Translations under genes and position numbers: made by a program | Part shown: positions 1-4,870 of the stretch, one piece after another | Numbering within the stretch: position 1 is the stretch's first letter | Layout of the letters: every line of letters begins with the position of its first letter | The notes under the pieces: generated by a model | Database searches by the model: none | Seen by the model: only the letters and a program-made list of their open reading frames with translations | Told to the model about the DNA's origin: nothing | Assembly (NCBI GenBank): GCA_030916575.1 | Contig: JAUPWJ010000084.1 | Coordinates: forward strand, 1 to 5,056 | From: Patescibacteria group bacterium | Lineage (GTDB): Bacteria > Patescibacteriota > Minisyncoccia > Phycocordibacterales > UBA9973 | Length of the DNA stretch: 5,056 nt | Direction of reading: 5' to 3'

Positions 1-653
1 ACATTTTTTGTTCCATTATTTAGCATTGGCTCTAATGCCACAACCATACCTGGAACTAATTTTGCTCCTGTTCCTTTTTTCCCGAAATTTGGTATAAATG
101 GATCTTCGTGAATATATTTACCTACACCGTGTCCAGCCAAAACCTCCACAATTCCATATTTATAAGGCTTCACAAAGCTCTCTATTGCATGCCCAATGTC
201 CCCTGTCCTATTGCCTCCGCGAGCTTCGGCAATACCTGTCATAAGTGCTCGCTCTGTAATCTCTAGTAATTTTTTACTTCCGTTACTAATCTCACCCACA
301 GGCACAGACAAAGCCATGTCTGTAAAAAGACCTTTGTGTTTTAATCCTAAATCTATAGCAATAATATCTCCATCTTTTAAAATTTCATTAGCTCTTGGAA
401 TACCATGAACCACTCCATCATTTACTGAAGTACATAGTGACGCAGGAAACGGAAAGTCCGCTCCTTCAGGTTTGTAATTTAAAAAAGCTGGCTCATCTCC
501 TCCATCTTTGATAAGTTTAAAAGCATATTGGTCTAGCTCTAAAGTTGAAATACCCGGAGCTACTTTGTCCTTTACCTTGTATAAAATTGTCGCAAGTCTC
601 CGCCCTCCTTCACGCAATATTTCTATTTCTGCCGGAGTTTTTATAATAATCAT
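1..653 (-). CDS. map: Methionine aminopeptidase type I, 3'-truncated by window edge
   Basis: Cytosolic metallo-aminopeptidase that removes the initiator Met from nascent proteins with a small second residue. The 217 complete codons visible (ATG at 653-651) read as the pita-bread fold from its first residue, with no N-terminal zinc-finger extension, so it is the short type I bacterial form. Four of the five expected metal ligands can be placed: D101 (in AIDLG), D112 (FTDMA), H175 (GHGVG) and E208 (ALEPM); the fifth (a Glu) would lie past the left edge. H83 (VVHGIP) and H182 (HEDP) match the substrate-binding and catalytic histidines of the family. The start is fixed by an in-frame TAA, that of pyrH, only 3 bases upstream, and no Shine-Dalgarno is seen, so translation is probably coupled to pyrH. 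map near secY and adk is the classical arrangement at the end of the spc operon. Identity is near certain; the C-terminus is not visible. Confidence 0.96.
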   Translation of the reverse strand, partial: MIIIKTPAEIEILREGGRRLATILYKVKDKVAPGISTLELDQYAFKLIKDGGDEPAFLNYKPEGADFPFPASLCTSVNDGVVHGIPRANEILKDGDIIAIDLGLKHKGLFTDMALSVPVGEISNGSKKLLEITERALMTGIAEARGGNRTGDIGHAIESFVKPYKYGIVEVLAGHGVGKYIHEDPFIPNFGKKGTGAKLVPGMVVALEPMLNNGTKN

Positions 654-656
654 AAA

Positions 657-1340
657 TTATGAAATAACTGTACCAGAGAAACTTTCTCCTGCTAAATATT
701 TTTCTAAATTAGTTATAGGTTTTCCATTCATTATAGCAACTTCAATACCTTCATTTTCTGCCATCTCAGAAGCAGTAGGGTCAAAAGGAGAACTAAGTCT
801 GGATGTCCACTTACTAGGAATAATTTTCCTGTAATCTGCCCAAGAAATTTTTTCGATTTTCTTTGCATCCGGATTTATTCTTGGATCAGAATCATATACA
901 TAGTCAATATTTGATAAATTTATTAACCTTTTTGCGCCTAGATTTTTTGCGGCCAATATCGCGTCATAATCTGAACTGTGCCCTGGCTCATAAGCTGAGC
1001 CAATGATAATAGATTTCTCAAAGAAAAAAGGTTTTGAAAGATCATCTATTACTTTAGTATTAGCATACTCGCTAAAAATAACCCTTACTAACTCTGCATT
1101 TAATTTAAGAGCTGCAATACCAATCCAGTCTAGGTCTTCATCTTTTGGATTGCTCAAATTTTTTGCTACTTCATTGTATCTATTATTGATTTTTCCCCCG
1201 CCAGTGATAATTACAAATTTTTTACCTTTAGCAACGTGCGACAAAATTAAATCCTTGAAAGATTTAAGAAAATCCACATCCAACTCATCTGGTATGATGA
1301 GGGACCCGCCGAGCGAAATTACTATTTTTTCTTCATTCAT
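657..1340 (-). CDS. pyrH: UMP kinase, archaeal-type amino-acid-kinase family
   Basis: Predicted to phosphorylate UMP to UDP with ATP, feeding pyrimidine nucleotide and CTP synthesis. The 227 residues cover a complete amino-acid-kinase fold. Visible motifs in order: ISLGGS (8-13) at the N-terminal phosphate-binding loop, TGGGK (46-50), DWIG (71-74), GSAYEPGHSSD (114-124), the nucleotide-binding stretch INLSNIDYVYDSDPR (140-154), SSPFDPTAS (183-191), and a C-terminal GTVIS. These track archaeal UMP kinases (IGGSVLVP, GGTHPGHTTD, TNVDGVYxxDP, IDPLAAKI, GTTIEP) more closely than the hexameric bacterial PyrH, which has MDATA near the C-terminal part. Isopentenyl phosphate kinase, another member of the fold, is less likely because its GGGSFGH histidine motif is absent. 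It starts 3 bases after the adk stop, in the same frame, and map begins 3 bases after its own stop, so the three genes form one translationally coupled unit. The family is certain; UMP specificity is inferred from motifs. Confidence 0.88.
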   Translation of the reverse strand: MNEEKIVISLGGSLIIPDELDVDFLKSFKDLILSHVAKGKKFVIITGGGKINNRYNEVAKNLSNPKDEDLDWIGIAALKLNAELVRVIFSEYANTKVIDDLSKPFFFEKSIIIGSAYEPGHSSDYDAILAAKNLGAKRLINLSNIDYVYDSDPRINPDAKKIEKISWADYRKIIPSKWTSRLSSPFDPTASEMAENEGIEVAIMNGKPITNLEKYLAGESFSGTVIS

Positions 1341-1343
1341 AAA

Positions 1344-1934
1344 TTAAAAATTCAAAGCTTTAATAATATCGTTATGAACTTGCTCAACTGTTTGTTCGCC
1401 ATTTATAGTTAATATTTCATAACCAAATTTACCTTTAAAGTAATCCATTGAAGGAATAACATTATTTACATATTCATCAAATCTTTTATTCAACCCTTCA
1501 ACAGTATCATCAGCTCTGCCTCGCAAAAGGTTTCTTTTCATTGCTTCTTCTTTACTTAATTCAATATAAATAATTTTGATATTTGTCCTATTGAGAGAAC
1601 TCATTAACTCTGTAAAATACTCTGATTGATTAATAGTTCTAGGATATCCATCAAAAACTACACACTTTTCTTGTGGTAAATTTAAAACAGCATCTGAAAC
1701 GAGTTTATTTGTCATTTCGTCTGGCATTAATCTACCAGAATGCACTATATCTTTTACTGCTTGAGTATCAAAATTATCACTAGAAGACTCTAGTATTTTT
1801 CTGAAAATTTCTCCAGTTCCTACATACACACATTCAAAACCAGTTTGTTTTTTAAAAACATCCATTAAAAGCTTTACTTGTGTTCCCTTTCCAGAACCAA
1901 CTATTCCAAAAAATATAAAAGTTTGTCCTTGCAT
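1344..1934 (-). CDS. adk: Adenylate kinase, short form without LID insertion
   Basis: Catalyses ATP + AMP = 2 ADP in the cytosol, the central step in adenylate balance. The 196-residue product shows the P-loop GIVGSGKGT (10-18), the AMP-binding segment GTGEIFR (39-45, with R45), GRLMPDE (67-73), the DGYPRT motif (95-100, with R99) and RGRADD (138-143) followed by KR (150-151). In long bacterial Adk the GR and RxDD elements are separated by a LID insertion of roughly 30-40 residues that often binds zinc; here they are fused, so the enzyme is the short, LID-less form. The P-loop has IV where AP or PP is usual, a mild change. The start (1934) follows a divergent intergenic region and has no Shine-Dalgarno; a weak promoter placed just upstream would make the mRNA nearly leaderless. 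Adk after secY is the normal spc order, but here an opposite-strand cmk lies between them. Confidence 0.95.
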   Translation of the reverse strand: MQGQTFIFFGIVGSGKGTQVKLLMDVFKKQTGFECVYVGTGEIFRKILESSSDNFDTQAVKDIVHSGRLMPDEMTNKLVSDAVLNLPQEKCVVFDGYPRTINQSEYFTELMSSLNRTNIKIIYIELSKEEAMKRNLLRGRADDTVEGLNKRFDEYVNNVIPSMDYFKGKFGYEILTINGEQTVEQVHNDIIKALNF

Positions 1935-2013
1935 ATACTACACAATACTAGATTTCTGACTTAAAATCAAATTATCTTTTTTCTTAAAAATATGTTTAAA
2001 TTACTTCTAATAC
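1935..2013. promoter_or_regulatory. Divergent adk/cmk intergenic region
   Basis: Seventy-nine very AT-rich bases separate the diverging starts of adk (minus) and cmk (plus). It is the only sizeable non-coding stretch in the window, and any promoter of cmk must lie here or inside adk. The 7-mer CTTAAAA occurs twice (1960-1966 and 1983-1989), and TTTAAA (1995-2000) is a small palindrome. I find no convincing -35/-10 pair for cmk; TATGTT (1991-1996) and TTAAAT (1996-2001) each match only four of six -10 positions and have no good -35 partner. Neither start has a Shine-Dalgarno within 15 bases. The role as a bidirectional control region is inferred from gene orientation. Confidence 0.6.
1942..1970 (-). 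promoter_or_regulatory. Candidate sigma70-type promoter for adk-pyrH-map
   Basis: On the minus strand TTGATT (1970-1965) and TATTGT (1947-1942) are separated by exactly 17 bases. Each hexamer matches the consensus at four of six positions. If used, transcription would start about 7 bases on, near position 1935, right at the adk ATG (1934), giving a leaderless or almost leaderless message. In such AT-rich DNA a match of this quality can arise by chance, so it is a candidate only. Confidence 0.3.
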
Positions 2014-2583
2014 ATGAAAAAACAAATTATAACTATCTGCGGAAGCCTAGGAAGCGGTAAGTCCAGCACAGCAAAAAAAGTGGCAGGGGCTTTAGGATAT
2101 AGACATTTTTCTTCGGGTGACTTTTTCCGACAAGTAGGCCTTGAACTTGGTGGCTTATCTATAAATGAAACCAATATCAGGGCAGAAACGGATCCTAATA
2201 TAGACGCCATGACTGACCAAAAGGTCCGTGACATGGGAAAAGAAAATAAAGTTGTTATAGATTCTAGAACAGCATATCATTGGATACCGGAGTCATTTAA
2301 AATTTACTTAGACCTTTCTCCTGATATAGCTAAAGATAGAGTTTTAAATAACATAAAAGAGGATAAGTTAAGAGGTCAGAGTGAACGAGTTTTTACCCCA
2401 GAAGAAGCATTTCAAAAAATACAGGAACGACTTGAAAGCGAACAAAAAAGGTATTGGGATTTATACCGAATAGACAATACAAAAAAAGAAAACTTTGATT
2501 TAATAATTGATACAAACAAAAACAACCTAGAGCAGGTTGTTGATATTATTCTCACAGAATATAAAAAGTGGTTAGAAAACTAG
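2014..2583 (+). CDS. cmk: Cytidylate kinase, archaeal (type 2) family
   Basis: Predicted cytosolic (d)CMP kinase, converting CMP or dCMP to the diphosphate with ATP. The 189-residue protein has a P-loop GSLGSGKSS (10-18, K16), the HFSSGDFFR segment (31-39) matching the archaeal HxSxGxxFR element, a TDPNID block (59-64) matching the family's DPEID, VIDSRTAYHW (81-90, R85 a probable CMP-phosphate contact), the arginine-rich LID-like region around 118-125, and RYWDLYRID (146-154), a strong family signature. Bacterial Cmk is longer, with a GAMYR motif not seen here. It is the only plus-strand gene in the window, diverges from adk and converges on secY; the two stops share the tetranucleotide at 2580-2583. 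No Shine-Dalgarno precedes the ATG, but the P-loop lies at the expected distance from this Met. The fold is certain; CMP specificity is inferred from motif similarity. Confidence 0.88.
   Translation: MKKQIITICGSLGSGKSSTAKKVAGALGYRHFSSGDFFRQVGLELGGLSINETNIRAETDPNIDAMTDQKVRDMGKENKVVIDSRTAYHWIPESFKIYLDLSPDIAKDRVLNNIKEDKLRGQSERVFTPEEAFQKIQERLESEQKRYWDLYRIDNTKKENFDLIIDTNKNNLEQVVDIILTEYKKWLEN
2512..2541 (-). terminator. Candidate intrinsic terminator of the spc/secY transcript, inside cmk
   Basis: On the minus strand, about 39 bases after the secY stop, AACAACC (2541-2535) and GGTTGTT (2527-2521) form a perfect 7-bp stem with a 7-base loop. It is followed at once by a T-rich tract, TTTGTTTGT (2520-2512). 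Only the minus orientation has the T tract; on the plus strand the stem is followed by GATATTATT. The element lies wholly inside the cmk reading frame, where it encodes Asn-rich and Val-Val codons (about residues 167-176). The stem has three G:C pairs, so it is modest in strength and may be leaky. Confidence 0.42.
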
Positions 2584-2618
2584 TACTCTCTCATTGAGAT
2601 TTGAGCGTCTAGTTTTTT
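2579..2618 (+). terminator. Candidate intrinsic terminator of cmk, inside the secY 3' end
   Basis: Starting at the cmk stop, ACTAG (2579-2583) can pair with CTAGT (2609-2613), CTC (2586-2588) with GAG (2603-2605), and TCTC (2589-2592) with GAGA (2596-2599) around a 3-base loop. This is an imperfect, bulged hairpin of about 12 bp. A run of six T (2613-2618) follows directly. The same bases encode the conserved end of SecY (KKLDAQISMREY), and the T run is simply two Lys AAA codons on the other strand, so the signal may be coincidental. Confidence 0.28.
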
Positions 2619-3851
2619 GATTATATCTAAGACAACAGAGACAACGATGAGAAGTGCTGTACCACCGAGCGCAAGCGCTGTGATGCCTGTGACAGACTGC
2701 ATGATGATAGGCAATACGGCTATTAGGCCTAAGAATACCGCACCGAGCAATGTAATACGAGTTAGGACTTTTGAGATATAAGCTGAAGTTGAAGCACCTG
2801 GACGAATACCCGGAATAAAGGCACCATTTTTTTGTAAATTATTTGAGAGAGCTTCAGGATCAAATGTAACGGCAGTATAAAAGTAAGTGAATAGAAATAC
2901 AAGTATGAAGTAAAGGACTGCGTATAATGGTGAAGTTTGCTGGAATCCTAATAATACTCCAGAAATTTTTAGAAGAATTGCGTTTGTTGAACTAGCTAAA
3001 AAGTTTCCAATCATTTGAGGGAAAAGCAAAATAGATAATGCGAAGATAATAGGAATAACTCCAGCTTGGTTTACACGAAGTGGTAAATATGTAGAGCCTC
3101 CACCGTAAACTTTCATACCTCTAATTCTTTTTGCATAAGTTACAGGTATAGGGCGCTCTGCTTCAGAGACTACAACGACACCAGCGATAACCAAAATACC
3201 GGCCACTAAGAATGCCAAGTACATAGGAATTTGTGCAACATCGAAAGTAAATAGAAGTTGACCTACACTAGAAGGAAGAGCAGAGACGATACCAGCGAAG
3301 ATTATAATAGACACACCATTACCAATACCGAATTCGGAAATCAATTCTCCCAACCACATGATAAGCATAGCACCTCCTACAACAATAAGAAGATTTACAA
3401 TTCTATCAAAAGAAGTTAAGTTAACTAAAATTCCTTGAGTCTCTAAGATTGCCAAAAGTGAAAAACCTTGAATGGCTGCAAGCGGTACAGTAAGAAGTCT
3501 TGAGTATTGAGTAAATTTCTTTTTTCCTGCATCCCCTTCCTCATGGTAAAGACGTTTAAGTGCAGGGACCATGATAGTCAGAAGTTGCATAATAATAGAA
3601 CCTGTAATATATGGTCCGACACCGAGCATTATGATAGACAAATTTGAAAGTCCTCCACCAGAGAATATATTTAGAATTCCAAAGAATTGGTTATTAGATA
3701 AAAATGTTTCGAGTGCTTGTGTGTCAATACCTGGTATAGGAATAGCAGAAAGTAAACGAAAAACTATCAAAGCGAAAAGCACAAAAAGTACTTTATTACG
3801 CAAAGATTTGTCACTCCAAATCATTTTAATTTTATGCAAAAAATTTTTCAT
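2580..3851 (-). CDS. secY: Protein translocase subunit SecY
   Basis: Channel-forming inner-membrane subunit of the SecYEG translocon, which passes unfolded proteins across or into the membrane. The 423 residues match normal SecY length, with ten predicted membrane helices at about 20-38, 68-92, 116-138, 148-170, 177-198, 208-229, 263-285, 305-328, 364-384 and 387-410. Family hallmarks are visible: IPIPG (37-41) before the plug, GVGPYITGSIIMQLL (77-91), the cytosolic loop ERPIPVTYAKR (232-242), YLPLRVNQAGVIPIIFA (255-271), the FIPGIRPG element (345-352) in the loop after helix 8, and the C-terminal DAQISMREY. An in-frame TAA 6 bases upstream, belonging to rplO, fixes the start at 3851. It is the last ribosomal-operon gene in this direction and its TAG overlaps that of cmk on the other strand. 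secG and secE are not in this window. Confidence 0.98.
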   Translation of the reverse strand: MKNFLHKIKMIWSDKSLRNKVLFVLFALIVFRLLSAIPIPGIDTQALETFLSNNQFFGILNIFSGGGLSNLSIIMLGVGPYITGSIIMQLLTIMVPALKRLYHEEGDAGKKKFTQYSRLLTVPLAAIQGFSLLAILETQGILVNLTSFDRIVNLLIVVGGAMLIMWLGELISEFGIGNGVSIIIFAGIVSALPSSVGQLLFTFDVAQIPMYLAFLVAGILVIAGVVVVSEAERPIPVTYAKRIRGMKVYGGGSTYLPLRVNQAGVIPIIFALSILLFPQMIGNFLASSTNAILLKISGVLLGFQQTSPLYAVLYFILVFLFTYFYTAVTFDPEALSNNLQKNGAFIPGIRPGASTSAYISKVLTRITLLGAVFLGLIAVLPIIMQSVTGITALALGGTALLIVVSVVLDIIKKLDAQISMREY

Positions 3852-3857
3852 ATTTTT

Positions 3858-4295
3858 TTAGCTCTTTATTTCCCCACCAGCTTTAACTATCTTTTCTTTT
3901 GCAGTAGCTGAAACAGTACATTTAGAAACAATTACTTTAACAGTGAAATCTGAAGCACTATTCAATATCTTAATTGCTGGAATTCTACCTTTTATTTTCT
4001 TTATAGCTTTAAGTGCGAGTAAACTCTCAGGATTTACCTCCCCACCTTTTGGATAAACTGCGGCAATCTTATCTAAAGAAACACAAACAGGCTTAATTTC
4101 AAATGAATTAAATCTGTAACCTCGCAATTTTGGTAATTTCTTGATTATATCTCGGAGCTCTGGTCGGCGTTTGTTACCTGCACGAGCTGTTTGACCTTTA
4201 CCTCCCCGGCCTGAAGTCTTAGCGTGTTTACCACCGCGTCCTACGATACGGTCTTTCTTATTTTTATTTTGTCTTTTTAAATTATGTATTTGCAT
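3858..4295 (-). CDS. rplO: 50S ribosomal protein L15
   Basis: Large-subunit protein that binds 23S rRNA and joins late in 50S assembly. The 145-residue product begins MQIHNLK and carries the basic, glycine-rich N-terminal tail of L15: VGRGGKHAKTSGRGGKGQ (18-35), then KLPKLRGYRF (53-62), corresponding to the usual RLPKRGF. The C-terminal half contains the VNPESL helix start (87-92), the KILNSA block (109-114) and the closing AGGEI (139-143). The segment between the Gly-rich tail and KLPK reads RRPELRDII instead of the common FEGGQMPLYR form, a divergence I associate with CPR-type L15. It begins 8 bases after the rpsE stop, so there is no room for rpmD (L30), which normally sits between rpsE and rplO. 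No Shine-Dalgarno at normal spacing; start chosen because the L15 consensus begins at this Met. Confidence 0.97.
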   Translation of the reverse strand: MQIHNLKRQNKNKKDRIVGRGGKHAKTSGRGGKGQTARAGNKRRPELRDIIKKLPKLRGYRFNSFEIKPVCVSLDKIAAVYPKGGEVNPESLLALKAIKKIKGRIPAIKILNSASDFTVKVIVSKCTVSATAKEKIVKAGGEIKS

Positions 4296-4303
4296 AAAAA
4301 TAT

Positions 4304-4861
4304 TTATACTATTTCCGCTACTACCTCTTTATTTTCCAATACAACAGTCTCAACAACTGGTTTTGAATATTTACTTGAAATTTGCTTCAATGCTTCCATG
4401 ACTGCTTTTGAATTATTCAATTTATTTTTACTCTTAGATAAAATCTTTCCTGTTATATCTTTTACTCCTGCCAACTTCGCAACATCACGAAGCACAGATC
4501 CTGCTACAAGTCCGCGTCCTTTATTTGGCATTAACACAACTTGTGAACTCGCAAACTTAGCAGAAATTTCGTGAGGAATAGACATAGTCTTTGTAAGCTT
4601 TAACTTCACCATATTCTTCTTTGCATTTCGTAATGCTTTGTTAATAGCAAGTGATGTATCTCCAGCTTTTCCAAGTCCAAGACCAATACTTCCCTTCTTG
4701 TCCCCTGCAATAAGTGCTACAGAGAAAGAGAATCGGCGTCCTCCTGCTACCACACGAGTAACACGACGAATACTTACGATTTTCTGATCGAATTCTGGTT
4801 TTGGTCTACTGAAAGAAGATGACCGACGATTATTATTCTTTTTTTCGTTTCCTTTATCCAT
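4304..4861 (-). CDS. rpsE: 30S ribosomal protein S5
   Basis: Small-subunit protein near the mRNA entry and decoding centre, involved in translational accuracy. Its 185 residues comprise a polar, low-complexity N-terminal extension (about 1-22: Asn, Lys, Arg, Ser), the S5 double-stranded-RNA-binding domain (about 24-88: VSIRRVTRVVAGGRRFSF, then GSIGLGLGKAGDTSLAINKA), and the C-terminal S5 domain (about 97-170: VLMPNKGRGLVAGSVLRDVAKLAGV and NSKAVMEAL). It is longer than E. coli S5 (167) because of both terminal tails. The core fits the family throughout. The start has no Shine-Dalgarno at normal spacing and lies 9 bases after the rplR stop, in the same frame; an AGGAGG 22 bases upstream belongs to rplR codons. 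The usual order rplR-rpsE-rpmD-rplO-secY is kept except for the missing rpmD. Confidence 0.97.
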   Translation of the reverse strand: MDKGNEKKNNNRRSSSFSRPKPEFDQKIVSIRRVTRVVAGGRRFSFSVALIAGDKKGSIGLGLGKAGDTSLAINKALRNAKKNMVKLKLTKTMSIPHEISAKFASSQVVLMPNKGRGLVAGSVLRDVAKLAGVKDITGKILSKSKNKLNNSKAVMEALKQISSKYSKPVVETVVLENKEVVAEIV

Positions 4862-4870
4862 ATATTTTAA

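Noticed and set aside
196..834. Plus-strand open frames at 196-408 and 508-834
   Set aside because: Both lie antisense to map and pyrH, whose motifs are unmistakable; no recognisable domain or start signal.
657..1340. Isopentenyl phosphate kinase as an alternative for the amino-acid-kinase gene
   Set aside because: The histidine-containing GGGSFGH motif of that family is missing (TGGGKINN instead), while the C-terminal DPTAS and GTVIS match archaeal UMP kinase.
1003..1347. Plus-strand open frame of 114 codons opposite pyrH
   Set aside because: It is an antisense shadow of a well-supported kinase gene; its translation has no family resemblance and a low-complexity Ser/Leu-rich composition.
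2007..2234. Minus-strand open frame of 75 codons opposite cmk
   Set aside because: It overlaps the cmk P-loop region in antisense and has no domain features; it also runs into the intergenic region without a plausible start signal.
3571..4574. Plus-strand open frames at 3571-3861 and 4284-4574
   Set aside because: Antisense to secY and rpsE; not supported by any protein motif.
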